Shown: one piece after another, positions 45,043 to 53,704 of the stretch
Numbering within the stretch: position 1 is the stretch's first letter
How the letters are laid out: every line of letters starts with the position of its first letter
Source of the DNA: Leptotrichia sp. oral taxon 215 str. W9775
GTDB taxonomy: Bacteria > Fusobacteriota > Fusobacteriia > Fusobacteriales > Leptotrichiaceae
Assembly: GCF_000469505.1 (NCBI RefSeq)
Contig: NZ_KI272860.1
Span: forward strand, 152,849-216,848
DNA: 64,000 nt
Direction of reading: 5' to 3'
Program-made: the position numbers and the translations under genes
The notes under the pieces: model-generated
The model's database searches: none
What the model saw: only the letters and a program-made list of their open reading frames with translations
Told to the model about the DNA's origin: nothing

Positions 45043-45972
45043 TTATTTAAAAGTATCTTTTACCTTATCCAGAACCTTCATCATCATTGCCTGTCTTACA
45101 GGTATTCCGTTCTTTGCCTGTTTAAAATACAGTGCATGCTTTGTTTCATCCAAATCTGTAGATATTTCATCAACTCTAGGAAGCGGATGAAGTATTATCA
45201 TATCTTCCTTACATTTTCCTAAAATATTTTCCTTATTAATTACATAAACCCCTTTTACCTTTTGATAGTCTTCTATATCCGGAAATCTTTCCTTCTGTAT
45301 TCTTGTCATGTAAAAAACATCTATTTTATCAAGGCAGTCTCTGAAATCTTCTAAAATTTCATATTTTATATTATTTTTATCTAGATCATCTATAAGATAT
45401 GCCGGCATTTGAAGTATTTCAGGAGATACAAAATAAATTGTCGGATTAAAATGTGTCAAAGCTTTAACAAGCGAATGCACAGTTCTTCCATATTTTAAAT
45501 CTCCAACAAAGGCTATTGACAGGTTACTCAGTGTACCTTTTTCTTCTTTTATTGTATATAAATCAAGTAATGTCTGACTTGGATGCTGATTTGATCCATC
45601 TCCTGCATTAATTACAGGCTTTTTCGAAGTTGTTGAGGCTAATCTTGCGGCACCGTCATTTGGGTGTCTTACAACAATTACATCTGAATAGGATTCCACC
45701 ATTCTAATTGTGTCTGAAAATGATTCACCTTTTTTCACTGACGACTGTTCCAGCGGCGGAAGCTGCAGCACCTGTGCTCCCAGTCTAAAAGCAGCTGATT
45801 CAAAGGACATTTTAGTTCTTGTACTTGGTTCAAAAAATAATGTTGCAATAATTTTTCCTTTTAAAAAATTCAATTTTTCTTCTTCAGAAGAATTTTCTAT
45901 TTTTTCTGCTATTTCCAGAATTTCCAGTATTTCCTCTTTGCTCATGTCATTCATTGAAATAATGTCTTTCAT
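45043..45972 (-). CDS. pyrB: Aspartate carbamoyltransferase catalytic chain
   Basis: Joins carbamoyl phosphate and aspartate, the committed step of pyrimidine synthesis. 309 aa. The carbamoyl-phosphate site is LFFEPSTRTKMSFESAAFRLG near residue 50; the aspartate-domain hallmark is DGSNQHPSQTLLDLYTI; MIILHPLPRVDEIS is near the end. A GGAGGTAG ribosome-binding site precedes the ATG. It is the first structural gene of the operon and lies directly after the attenuator terminator at 46014-46054, which is likely to set its expression by UTP level. Confidence 0.96.
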   Translation of the reverse strand: MKDIISMNDMSKEEILEILEIAEKIENSSEEEKLNFLKGKIIATLFFEPSTRTKMSFESAAFRLGAQVLQLPPLEQSSVKKGESFSDTIRMVESYSDVIVVRHPNDGAARLASTTSKKPVINAGDGSNQHPSQTLLDLYTIKEEKGTLSNLSIAFVGDLKYGRTVHSLVKALTHFNPTIYFVSPEILQMPAYLIDDLDKNNIKYEILEDFRDCLDKIDVFYMTRIQKERFPDIEDYQKVKGVYVINKENILGKCKEDMIILHPLPRVDEISTDLDETKHALYFKQAKNGIPVRQAMMMKVLDKVKDTFK

Positions 45973-46006
45973 TTTCTTTCTACCTCCATAATTTAATTTT
46001 TGATAT

Positions 46007-46054
46007 AAAAAAAGGGAACAATCAGTATTAGAAATATCTAATACTATTATTCCC
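46007..46054 (-). terminator. Attenuator terminator of the pyr operon
   Basis: On the - strand GGGAA and AGTATTAGA pair with TCTAATACT and TTCCC (46014-46054), 9 plus 5 bp with a small bulge and a 4-nt loop, followed by seven Ts (46007-46013). The leader ORF stop codon lies in its 3' arm, so a ribosome that keeps up with polymerase would open the stem. Confidence 0.85.
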
Positions 46055-46234
46055 TTCTATATAAATATTACTTAATTTTAAAAACGAAACATCTGGCTTT
46101 TCTTGTTTTTTAAAGGTAAAATACATACCTGATTTTATAAAAAACTTGAAAAATAATAATGAAAGGAAATCAAAAATACCATTTTTTTTCATTTTTGCTA
46201 TTAATGTGAGGTTGTTTTCTGCATATTTTTTCAT
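46028..46234 (-). CDS. Leader peptide of the pyr operon (pyrBI-type attenuation)
   Basis: A 68-codon ORF between the predicted promoter and the attenuator, with AGGTGAT before its ATG. It has no family and its sequence (MKKYAENNLTLIAKMKKNG and a Phe-rich stretch) looks unconstrained; the RNA is what stands out: long U-rich runs around codons 20-33 and 48-55, where RNA polymerase would pause at low UTP. The stop codon falls in the 3' arm of the terminator. This is the design of enterobacterial PyrL upstream of pyrBI. Translation is inferred from the ribosome-binding site and position; the peptide itself is probably not functional. Confidence 0.75.
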   Translation of the reverse strand: MKKYAENNLTLIAKMKKNGIFDFLSLLFFKFFIKSGMYFTFKKQEKPDVSFLKLSNIYIEGNNSIRYF

Positions 46235-46274
46235 TTCACATCACCTTTCAAAATCATTTCTATAAACCTTTAGT

Positions 46275-46303
46275 ATTTTAGCAAATTTTTTTCTTTTTTT
46301 CAA
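46275..46303 (-). promoter_or_regulatory. Promoter of the pyrimidine operon
   Basis: TTGAAA (46298-46303), 17-bp spacer, TAAAAT (46275-46280) on the - strand. Transcription would start near 46268, about 35 nt before the leader ORF. Confidence 0.7.
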
Positions 46304-46322
46304 TATCTAAATTTATTAAATT

Positions 46323-47435
46323 TCAATTAACGAATTCGTATTCCAAATGTGTAATATCTTTTATTTCCTCCAGTACTTCTTCATGCTCCTTTTCATCATT
46401 TCCATTTTTATAAATAATTTTCCCTATATTTAAATCTGACTTTTTAAGTAAATCAACTGTAAGAAGCACCTGATTTAAAAGCCCTTTTTTATTCTTTGCC
46501 ACTATAACTATTTCAGATTTTTTTCTATATTCACATATAAAATCAAGAATGCTGTAATATCCCTCCAGCGGAAGAAGCAGTCCTCCTATTATTCTTATAA
46601 ATACACAGTCATTTTCACTTATTGCTTTTCCCACTTTATTTCTTAAATCAACAAGAGAAAAATCGTTTTTTGAAACTTCAGAAGCATTTTCTTCAAATTC
46701 ATTTATACGGGATTTTATAATTAAAGTTTCACATTTTTTACCTTTTAAAAACTTCTCCCTATAATTTTCTTCAACTTCTTTTTTTCCTGCATCAATTTCA
46801 GTTCCAATAACAAATAATATTTTCCCCTTTTCCTCTTCCTTATGTTTTACAATATGGTGTCTTCTACATCTTGCTTCATAGTTTTCAGATGCCCCCACCA
46901 TAACAAGAGGATCATCATAATAGGCAGGTTCTCCATTAATCAGTCTCTGGCTTGCATAGGCAGGTTTCCCGCATACTGTACATATTGCATTTAGTTTATC
47001 AACTCTGTCTGAAATACTCATTAATTCAGGCACAGGATGATAAGGTTCCGCCCTGAAACTCAAATCAAGCCCTGCTACTATTATTCTTTTACCATATTCA
47101 ACATACTTTTTGCAGAATCTCACTACATCTTCTCCAAGGAACTGCACTTCATCTATTCCTATTACCTGTGCATCAATATTTTCAGTCATTATTTCTTCCA
47201 TCTGATTTACAGAATTTACCGAATAAGCTTCAAGACTTTCTTTCCCATGGGAATATATCCCCTTTTCGCCGTATCTATTATCAATAGACGGACTAAAGAC
47301 AACTATTTTCTGCTTTGCATACTTTGCTCTTCTCAATCTTCTTATAAGTTCTTCACTTTTTCCTGAAAACATACTCCCGGTAATAACTTCAAGAGAGCCC
47401 ATGCTGACTATATTTTTATTTATCTGAAATTCCAT
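46323..47435 (-). CDS. tdk: Thymidine kinase fused to a dethiobiotin-synthetase-like domain
   Basis: Residues 1-200 are a class II thymidine kinase: ITGSMFSGKSEELIRRLRRA is the P-loop, GIDEVQFLGEDVV has the DExQF motif, AGLDLSFRAEPYHPVPELM is the lasso, and zinc cysteines are in CTVCGKPA and EARCRRHH. Residues 205-370 are extra: KILFVIGTEIDAGKKEVEENY and RIIGGLLLPLEGYYSILDFI followed by VIVAKNKKGLLNQVLLTVDLL resemble BioD, but the P-loop (GTEIDAGKKEV) lacks the usual GKT. Thymidine kinases normally end near residue 200. The start ATG abuts the thrB stop. The role of the second domain is unknown. Confidence 0.85.
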   Translation of the reverse strand: MEFQINKNIVSMGSLEVITGSMFSGKSEELIRRLRRAKYAKQKIVVFSPSIDNRYGEKGIYSHGKESLEAYSVNSVNQMEEIMTENIDAQVIGIDEVQFLGEDVVRFCKKYVEYGKRIIVAGLDLSFRAEPYHPVPELMSISDRVDKLNAICTVCGKPAYASQRLINGEPAYYDDPLVMVGASENYEARCRRHHIVKHKEEEKGKILFVIGTEIDAGKKEVEENYREKFLKGKKCETLIIKSRINEFEENASEVSKNDFSLVDLRNKVGKAISENDCVFIRIIGGLLLPLEGYYSILDFICEYRKKSEIVIVAKNKKGLLNQVLLTVDLLKKSDLNIGKIIYKNGNDEKEHEEVLEEIKDITHLEYEFVN

Positions 47436-48344
47436 TTAGAAAATCTCCTCATCATATACTTCTGCACCCTTTAAGTTCAGTTTTTTCTTTTCAATAGTCC
47501 ATTTATCTTCTAGTGTATCAAGCATCTGTTTCATATTTTCAAGAAATTCATCATTATCATAATTTAACGAGATCAAAGTTGGTCCTGCACCACTTATATA
47601 TTCTCCAAGTGCTCCATATTCCTTCGATGCCGCAAATATTTTTTCAGAATTATTTATTAATGCAAATCTGTATGGCTGGTGTATCTTATCTCCTAAAAGA
47701 AATCTTAAATTACTGTAATCTTTTTTATTAAATGCATTAACAAGAAGTCCAAGTTTTGACATATTGTTAATTGCATCTGATACAAGATACGACTTTGGCA
47801 GTACACTTCTTGCCCTTTCTGTAGACAGTTTAAAATCAGGAATCATAACATAGAAACATAATTCCTCAGTATCTGATATTGTACTGTACACTATATTTTC
47901 TTTATCATGGGCAGTCAGAACCATTCCTCCAAATATGGCAGGAACTACATTATCAGGATGACCTTCCATTTTAATGGCAAGTTCTGCTATTTTATCAATA
48001 CTTAAAGGATTTCCTGCAAATGTATTTGCTATAAGTATTCCTGCAACAATGGCACTTGAACTGCTTCCAAGTCCTCTTGCTAAAGGAATATCATTTCTTA
48101 TAATATTTACTTTATAGCTTGGCAAGTTTTTTACAAGATATTTTTCTGTAAATTTTATTGCTTCAAATATGTAGTTATCTTCTATCGGTATGGAAAAAGG
48201 CTTTCCATTTTCAAGAAATTCTATTTTATCACTTTCTTCCACTTCCAGTTCAAGCAGATAATCTAATGCCAACCCTAGACAGTCATATCCAACACCAATA
48301 TTTGCTGATGTTGCCGGTACTCTTACTTTAAATCTTAAACTCAT
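47436..48344 (-). CDS. thrB: Homoserine kinase
   Basis: Phosphorylates homoserine for threonine synthesis. A GHMP kinase of 302 aa: the ATP loop is PLARGLGSSSSAIVAGILIAN near residue 90, the N-terminal VRVPATSANIGVGYDCLGLAL is the substrate-side hallmark, and GEYISGAGPTLISL is at the C-terminus. Its stop codon directly abuts the start of the thymidine kinase gene. No other threonine genes are nearby. A promoter with TTGAAT and TACAAT lies upstream. Confidence 0.94.
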   Translation of the reverse strand: MSLRFKVRVPATSANIGVGYDCLGLALDYLLELEVEESDKIEFLENGKPFSIPIEDNYIFEAIKFTEKYLVKNLPSYKVNIIRNDIPLARGLGSSSSAIVAGILIANTFAGNPLSIDKIAELAIKMEGHPDNVVPAIFGGMVLTAHDKENIVYSTISDTEELCFYVMIPDFKLSTERARSVLPKSYLVSDAINNMSKLGLLVNAFNKKDYSNLRFLLGDKIHQPYRFALINNSEKIFAASKEYGALGEYISGAGPTLISLNYDNDEFLENMKQMLDTLEDKWTIEKKKLNLKGAEVYDEEIF

Positions 48345-48376
48345 TTTTATTACCTTCCTATTTTTGTTATTAAATT

Positions 48377-48406
48377 ATTGTATCATATTTTTCATTTTAA
48401 ATTCAA
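48377..48406 (-). promoter_or_regulatory. Promoter of thrB-tdk
   Basis: TTGAAT (48401-48406), 18-bp spacer, TACAAT (48377-48382) on the - strand, about 30 nt upstream of thrB. Confidence 0.55.
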
Positions 48407-48571
48407 ATAATAAACTTTTCTCTCTGCATTAGTTTTATTACACTATATATATTATGTATAATTCTATATATTTTTTATATTTTTCATATACAATTTTCAA
48501 GTATAATTATTCTTTAATACCCATTTTTTCTGTGATATTATATATTTAATATCATTATAAATTTATATAAC

Positions 48572-48604
48572 TCTAAGTTATTTCTAAGTTTTAGGTTGTA
48601 TAAT
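48572..48604 (+). promoter_or_regulatory. Promoter of the NlpC/P60 gene with a tandem 8-bp repeat
   Basis: TCTAAGTT occurs twice (48572-48579 and 48583-48590), 11 bp apart, followed by TATAAT at 48599-48604. There is no clear -35 hexamer; the repeats sit where one would be. One-turn tandem repeats are typical of OmpR-family activators. The 296-bp gap with thrB holds no ORF. Confidence 0.45.
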
Positions 48605-48640
48605 ACTGTTACCAAAGTTCAAAGGTAGATTGGAGGTTAC

Positions 48641-49195
48641 ATGAAAAGAATAGTAATACTGGCTGGAGTTCTTCTATTATCTGTTTCTGCTTTCGCGGCA
48701 AAAACAAGTAATTTAGAGAATACAATTCAAAGCCATTATAACAATAGAGAGCTTAATGTTGAAAAATCTAATTCGAAAAAAGTTTCCCAAACTGAAAAAA
48801 ACATTTCGTCAACTAAAGTAGGTGTTAGAGATCAAATCATAGCATTTGCTCAAAGAAAATTAGGTTCTCCATATGTATGGGGTGCAACTGGCCCTAATAG
48901 CTTTGATTGTTCAGGTTTTGTTGGATATGTGTTCAAATCAGCAGCTAATTTGACGTTACCTAGAGTATCCAGTGATCAGGCAACATTCAAACCAAAAATT
49001 TCATCAATGAATATGAAAAAAGGTGATTTGGTGTTTTTTAATACAACTGGTAAAGGGATTTCGCATGTAGGTATCTATATGGGAAATAGACAGTTCATTC
49101 ACGCTTCTTCAGGAAGTAGAAGAGTTACTGTTTCCAGTTTAGATAGTAGTTTTTACAGCAAAACATTTAGATGGGCTATAAATCCATTTAGTTAG
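48641..49195 (+). CDS. Secreted NlpC/P60 peptidoglycan endopeptidase
   Basis: Cuts peptide crosslinks of the cell wall. The signal peptide is MKRIVILAGVLLLSVSAFA. A variable linker follows to residue 65. The C-terminal NlpC/P60 domain has the catalytic Cys in NSFDCSGFVGYVF (near residue 87), the His in SHVGIYMG, and HASSGSRRVTV after it; SPYVWGATGPNS precedes the Cys as usual. GGAGG precedes the ATG. It is alone, with its own promoter and a terminator 75 nt downstream. The protein is likely periplasmic; no SH3 or LysM domain is visible. Confidence 0.93.
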   Translation: MKRIVILAGVLLLSVSAFAAKTSNLENTIQSHYNNRELNVEKSNSKKVSQTEKNISSTKVGVRDQIIAFAQRKLGSPYVWGATGPNSFDCSGFVGYVFKSAANLTLPRVSSDQATFKPKISSMNMKKGDLVFFNTTGKGISHVGIYMGNRQFIHASSGSRRVTVSSLDSSFYSKTFRWAINPFS

Positions 49196-49271
49196 GAATA
49201 TTAACAGAAATATAAATTAGTAGAATAGTAAAAAAATTAAATTTAAAATTAAAATTAGAAGACTTTGGAAT

Positions 49272-49306
49272 GGCAACGAACTTATTAAATAAGTTCCTTG
49301 CCTTTT
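49272..49306 (+). terminator. Terminator of the NlpC/P60 gene
   Basis: GGCAACGAACTTATT (49272-49286) and AATAAGTTCCTTGCC (49288-49302), 15-bp arms with one mismatch, followed by TTTTTCTTTTT. The base of the loop is a single A. Confidence 0.88.
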
Positions 49307-49399
49307 TCTTTTTATATGAATATTTTTTCCAATGTCTATTTATTTCTTAAATTATTAAAGGAACTGATTTTTATTTTCTGATATGTTTTATCTGTTTTT

Positions 49400-50194
49400 C
49401 TAATTTTTTATAAATTCATGTAAGAAGTTATAGTACATCTCTACTGTATTTTTATCTGTTTCAAGTTTCTGATATTCACTGAAACCTTCTATTCCCATAT
49501 TTACTTCCGGATTTCTATACTTCATTTCACTGTCAATTACTCTTTTAGCAGACATATGAAAGGCTGATGCATGAGTATAATTAAGCATGTCTTCAAGTTT
49601 TTCCAAGGAATCAATACCACATGCCATCATTACTTCAGGAGAGCCTTTTTCTCTTTCTGTTTTTCCTTCTTTGGAAATTTCCACAAGTTTTTTTATAAGT
49701 TCTTTTCCTTCTATTGCTGTTTTTTTCTGCCCTGATGTCAGTAATATATCTATTCCGAGTTCTTTTATATCCTTAAATGCCTTTATAGGATCCTTACACA
49801 TATCAAATGCCCTATGAAAAGTCACTTTCATATTTCCTCTTTCAGCAAGTACTTTTTTCATGTTTTCAACATCAACTTCTCCGTCTTTATTCAACATTCC
49901 TATAACTACTCCATCAGCACCAAGTTCCCTAAATTTTATAACTTCATCCCTTATTATATTTACTTCATGCTCAGAATACAGGAAATCTCCAAATCTTGGT
50001 CTTATAAGTATATGAACAGGTAATTCTGTATTTCTTTTCACCTCATTAAACAATGCTTCTGTAGGAGTTGTACCTCCTATTACCAGATTACTGCATAACT
50101 CAAGTCTTTTTCCTGAACCTTTTCCAGCATTTATTACTGATTCAACACTGTCTACACATAATTCATAAGTATAATCTGTAAAATTTTTTGACAT
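49400..50194 (-). CDS. cutC: Copper homeostasis protein CutC
   Basis: A 264-aa TIM-barrel protein of the CutC family, which was named for a copper phenotype though its enzymatic function is unsettled. Motifs: YELCVDSVESVINAGKGS, RLELCSNLVIGGTTPT near residue 35, VHILIRPRFGDFLYSE, GVVIGMLNKDGEVD and TFHRAFDMCKDPIKAFKD, LLTSGQKKTAIEG. The length and motifs are standard. AAAGGAG precedes the ATG. It follows the PHP phosphatase gene by 47 nt. Confidence 0.92.
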   Translation of the reverse strand: MSKNFTDYTYELCVDSVESVINAGKGSGKRLELCSNLVIGGTTPTEALFNEVKRNTELPVHILIRPRFGDFLYSEHEVNIIRDEVIKFRELGADGVVIGMLNKDGEVDVENMKKVLAERGNMKVTFHRAFDMCKDPIKAFKDIKELGIDILLTSGQKKTAIEGKELIKKLVEISKEGKTEREKGSPEVMMACGIDSLEKLEDMLNYTHASAFHMSAKRVIDSEMKYRNPEVNMGIEGFSEYQKLETDKNTVEMYYNFLHEFIKN

Positions 50195-50241
50195 TTTTTT
50201 CTCCTTTTATTCACTCCTGTAATTACATCTTTAACTTAATT

Positions 50242-51102
50242 TTACCCAATACTTTCCATAATTCTTTTTCTTCTGTCAAAAGTGACTATTTCATTTATTC
50301 CATATCCTTTTACATATTCAGCCGCTTCCTTTATTTTCATTCCCACATGTTCAGGCTGATGTGCATCACTTGTTAATATTACTGGAATATTATACTTTTT
50401 CACATATTCCATAAAATCAGGATAAGGTGTTATCTCTTCTATCGGATATCTGTGAAGTGTTCCGGTATTCACATCTACAATCATATTATTTTCCTTTAGA
50501 ATTTTTGCAGTTTTTTCAAGCAGATTATCTACATCTCTTTTTTCCGGAATATTTTTAAATAACCTTAAGTTAAAAGGATGTCCCAGTACATCATAAAAAC
50601 CTGTACTTGCGACATTCTCAATTTCTTCTGCATAATCCTTCCATATTTCCTTCAAATTTCTTTCATTAAACTTATGTTTTAACCCACTGAAGTCAAATCC
50701 CCATCCCTTTATAAAATGAATGGAAACTATTAAATAGTCCCATTCATATTTTGACAGAATTTCCTGTACCCTTTTCTGATTATGAAAGTTACACACTTCC
50801 AAACCAAATTTTACAGGATATTCCTTTGATTTCAAATAATTTATAAAGTCCCTGTATTCATCAAGGGTATGCACAAATTTTGACTTAGGATTATCAAGCC
50901 ATTTTTTCTGAAACTCCCCAATTTCAGAGTTATCAAGAATTAATTCCTCATAGTATAAATCCTTGAATTCCTTAAATCCATGGGTATGCTCACTAATTCC
51001 TATTTCATGAAGACCTTTTTTTTCTGCCTCCTGAAAAAATAATTTTACCCAGTTTTCATCGTAACTTCCATATTCAAAATGCATATGATAATCAGTCAAC
51101 AT
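50242..51102 (-). CDS. PHP-domain histidinol phosphatase-like protein
   Basis: A 286-aa PHP phosphoesterase of the HisK type. It begins MLTDYHMHFEYGSYDENWV (ligands HMH), continues with IGISEHTHGFKEF, LEVCNFHNQKR, DVLGHPFNLRLF and ends with ILTSDAHQPEHVGM. These fit histidinol phosphatase, but no other his genes occur in the window, so another phosphoester may be the substrate. It is 18 nt downstream of the small exported protein gene. Confidence 0.87.
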   Translation of the reverse strand: MLTDYHMHFEYGSYDENWVKLFFQEAEKKGLHEIGISEHTHGFKEFKDLYYEELILDNSEIGEFQKKWLDNPKSKFVHTLDEYRDFINYLKSKEYPVKFGLEVCNFHNQKRVQEILSKYEWDYLIVSIHFIKGWGFDFSGLKHKFNERNLKEIWKDYAEEIENVASTGFYDVLGHPFNLRLFKNIPEKRDVDNLLEKTAKILKENNMIVDVNTGTLHRYPIEEITPYPDFMEYVKKYNIPVILTSDAHQPEHVGMKIKEAAEYVKGYGINEIVTFDRRKRIMESIG

Positions 51103-51120
51103 TTGCTTCCACCACTTTCT

Positions 51121-51738
51121 CTATTTTTTTTCTTCTGTAACTTTCCATCCTTGGCTATCTTTTACAAAGTGTACTTTAGATGTTGCAAGATTTATTTTCT
51201 TAGTTTTTGTAAGATATTCATATTGTAATTTTATGTATTCTTCAATATTTATATCTACTTGTGATCTGACTTTATCTATTTTAGCATATTTTTTATAATT
51301 GTCATTTAAATATTTATTCATTGCAGTTTCATCATATCCTTTAATAAGGAATATAACTTCACCGTTATTTCCATTTTCATTTATCTTATAAACAAGAACT
51401 TCAAACTGTTCAATAAGCATTGTATTTGTTTCATCCCACTTTTTCTGTAAATCAGCATCATTCTTTTCACTTACATATTTATCTACATTAGGATTTATTG
51501 TTTGCAGTAATTCCCTTGAACCATAATTTGAAATTTCCTGTAATGCCTTTGCATAATCTTCTGCAGCTTCCTTCAATGTTGCAAATCTTTTTATCCCATC
51601 TTTTCCAACAGTTTCAGTTTTAGCTGGTTTAGGTGCCGCTGCACTCTTAGGCTGTGATACAGGTGCCGTTCCTTTTTTTGTTTCTGCTACAACTACTAAT
51701 TGGGCTAAAATTAATAGCGTTAATAAAATTTTTTTCAT
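51121..51738 (-). CDS. Exported protein of unknown function
   Basis: A 205-aa product with the signal peptide MKKILLTLLILAQLVVVAE, a Pro/Ala-rich linker (SQPKSAAAPKPAKTETVG) and a mixed alpha/beta domain that ends VHFVKDSQGWKVTEEKK. That ending resembles NTF2-like DUF4878-type domains, where a Trp follows a Gly near the C-terminus; this is only a resemblance. The start overlaps the end of the AcpH-like gene by 4 nt (ATGA), so both are translated from one mRNA. Confidence 0.72.
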   Translation of the reverse strand: MKKILLTLLILAQLVVVAETKKGTAPVSQPKSAAAPKPAKTETVGKDGIKRFATLKEAAEDYAKALQEISNYGSRELLQTINPNVDKYVSEKNDADLQKKWDETNTMLIEQFEVLVYKINENGNNGEVIFLIKGYDETAMNKYLNDNYKKYAKIDKVRSQVDINIEEYIKLQYEYLTKTKKINLATSKVHFVKDSQGWKVTEEKK

Positions 51739-52361
51739 TTTTTTATCCCTCCGATACTATTTATTTCTAAAAATTTTTCAATACTTTTATCTTTTGTATA
51801 ATTAAATTCCCTGATAGACCTCTCCTCAAACTGTCCGTAATTTTTCTTCAGTTCATTTACTGCTTCCTTCAATATCTCTCCATTTCTTACCCTATGTGAT
51901 ATTCCACGAAAAGCCATCTCCAGAAAATCTACATCTGCATATTTGAGTAAAACCCTTTCCAATCGAATCCAATTAAATGTTTTTTCAAATTCTTCTGTAA
52001 AAAAATTTTTATTATAAGATAAATTATATAATATTTTTTTTTCAATATCATTAATATTATCATTGAAAATTCTATAAAAATTTTTAGACAGAAAATGATC
52101 AATAAACATATCAGATACAATTCCTTTAAAATGATGAAATTTTTCATGCAGTAAATCATTCAGAAAATTTTCATTCCTGTCAGAAACACCATCTATTATT
52201 CTATGGAGAACAAGCCCTTCTTTTAGGTTATCAGGCAAATCTATACTCTCAATTTTCCCTTTATAAAAATCTCCTGCAAAATTACCGTATAAAGTTTCTC
52301 TGTTTTTATCAATTTTTTCATCAATTTCCAGTGAAATCATTGAATGTCCTAAAAAATTCAT
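51735..52361 (-). CDS. ACP phosphodiesterase (AcpH)-like protein
   Basis: A 208-aa protein of the AcpH/DUF479 family, which removes the phosphopantetheine arm of acyl carrier protein. The N-terminal MNFLGHSMISLEIDEK and LYGNFAGDFYKGKI follow the known MNFLAH and GNLLADF pattern, and HRIIDGVSDRNENFLN gives the histidine/aspartate metal set; later VSDMFIDHFLSKNF completes it. AAGGAG precedes the ATG. It lies 16 nt after the serine dehydratase gene. Confidence 0.84.
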   Translation of the reverse strand: MNFLGHSMISLEIDEKIDKNRETLYGNFAGDFYKGKIESIDLPDNLKEGLVLHRIIDGVSDRNENFLNDLLHEKFHHFKGIVSDMFIDHFLSKNFYRIFNDNINDIEKKILYNLSYNKNFFTEEFEKTFNWIRLERVLLKYADVDFLEMAFRGISHRVRNGEILKEAVNELKKNYGQFEERSIREFNYTKDKSIEKFLEINSIGGIKK

Positions 52362-52377
52362 TTTTCTCCTTAGTTTT

Positions 52378-53649
52378 CTAATGTAAATCCAGTTTTTCCC
52401 TTTTCAGTTTTGCCAAACCTGCCAATGAAGTTTCCTTATAATTTTCATGTAAATCTTTTCCTGTCTGAAGCATTGTTTCTACAACTTCATCAAGCGAGAT
52501 AAAATGCCCTTCTCCTGACATCATGCTGTAATATGCGCAGTCTATTGCTTTTGCAGCATAAATGGCATTTCTTTCAATACATGGAATCTGAACATAACCC
52601 AGCATAGGATCGCATGTCATTCCAAGACAATGCTCCATTGCAATTTCTGCAGCATATTCTACCTGATTTACATCTCCTCCAAGTATATGAGCCACCATTC
52701 CTGCTCCCATTGAACAGGCTACTCCAACTTCTCCCTGACAACCTACTTCCGCTCCTGAAATAGAAGCATTCTGCTTATATACATTTCCAATAATTCCGGC
52801 TACAGACAGTGCATTTATAATATCTTCTTCAGAAAGATCATTTTCCCTCTGATATGTCTTTAAAATTGCAGGAATTAATCCTGAAGCCCCACATGTAGGA
52901 GCAGTTACTACTTTTCCCGCACTTGCATTTTCTTCAGAAGCTGCCAATGCATATGAATATACTCTTCCCTTTGTATCTCTTATTGGAGATTTTTTAAATT
53001 TTTCATAAAAACTTTTTGCCTTTCTCTCTATCTTAAGTTTTCCAGGCAGCAATCCTTCTGTGTGTAATCCTTTTTTTATTGTTTCATCCATTGTTTTCCA
53101 TATTGTTTTCAGATAATCCCTTATTTCAATGCCTTCATATCTCACTACATATTCCGGTAATGTTATATTTTCCTTTATACAGTATTCCTGAATTTCATGA
53201 AAGTTTTTCTGTGGATAAACTTCAAATTTTGTTTCTTTTCTTGAAATTTTGCTATTTTTTTCGATTCCAGTTCCATCGACTATACTTCCTCCTCCTACAG
53301 AAAAGTAAAGCTTTTCCTTAAGAGGATTTTTCATTTCAGTATCTTCAAGGGAATATGCCAATATTTTCAATCCATTTGTATGAAAATCATACACAACTTC
53401 AGGCATAAAAATAACTTCCACATTATCCTTTTTAACATTTTGTAATCTTTCCCTCACTATGTAATCTGTCAAATGTCCTTTCCCTGTTGCTGCAAGACTT
53501 CCATATAGTTCCACTTTGTACTTGATATTATTCCCATCATATTCATTTTCTATAATTTTTCTAAATTCCTTTGCCGCCTTTTCTGGTCCCATAGTATGAC
53601 TACTTGACGGACCATTACCTATTTTATAAAACTCTCTGAGCGATTCCAT
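52378..53649 (-). CDS. sdaA: L-serine dehydratase, iron-sulfur type, single chain
   Basis: Deaminates L-serine to pyruvate and ammonia through a [4Fe-4S] cluster. A 423-aa protein joining the two SDH domains: the N-terminal part starts with YKIGNGPSSSHTMGPEKAAKE, the conserved loop; the C-terminal part has APTCGASGLIPA, GCQGEVGVACSMGAGMVA and CLGMTCDPMLG, whose cysteines bind the cluster. GGAGG precedes the ATG. Being oxygen-sensitive, it fits an anaerobe. It has its own leader after the lon terminator. Confidence 0.92.
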   Translation of the reverse strand: MESLREFYKIGNGPSSSHTMGPEKAAKEFRKIIENEYDGNNIKYKVELYGSLAATGKGHLTDYIVRERLQNVKKDNVEVIFMPEVVYDFHTNGLKILAYSLEDTEMKNPLKEKLYFSVGGGSIVDGTGIEKNSKISRKETKFEVYPQKNFHEIQEYCIKENITLPEYVVRYEGIEIRDYLKTIWKTMDETIKKGLHTEGLLPGKLKIERKAKSFYEKFKKSPIRDTKGRVYSYALAASEENASAGKVVTAPTCGASGLIPAILKTYQRENDLSEEDIINALSVAGIIGNVYKQNASISGAEVGCQGEVGVACSMGAGMVAHILGGDVNQVEYAAEIAMEHCLGMTCDPMLGYVQIPCIERNAIYAAKAIDCAYYSMMSGEGHFISLDEVVETMLQTGKDLHENYKETSLAGLAKLKREKLDLH

Positions 53650-53704
53650 TTTTCCTCCAGTTTTTTCTTTCTTCTTTTTATATTATACCTTATTTGGATA
53701 TAAA

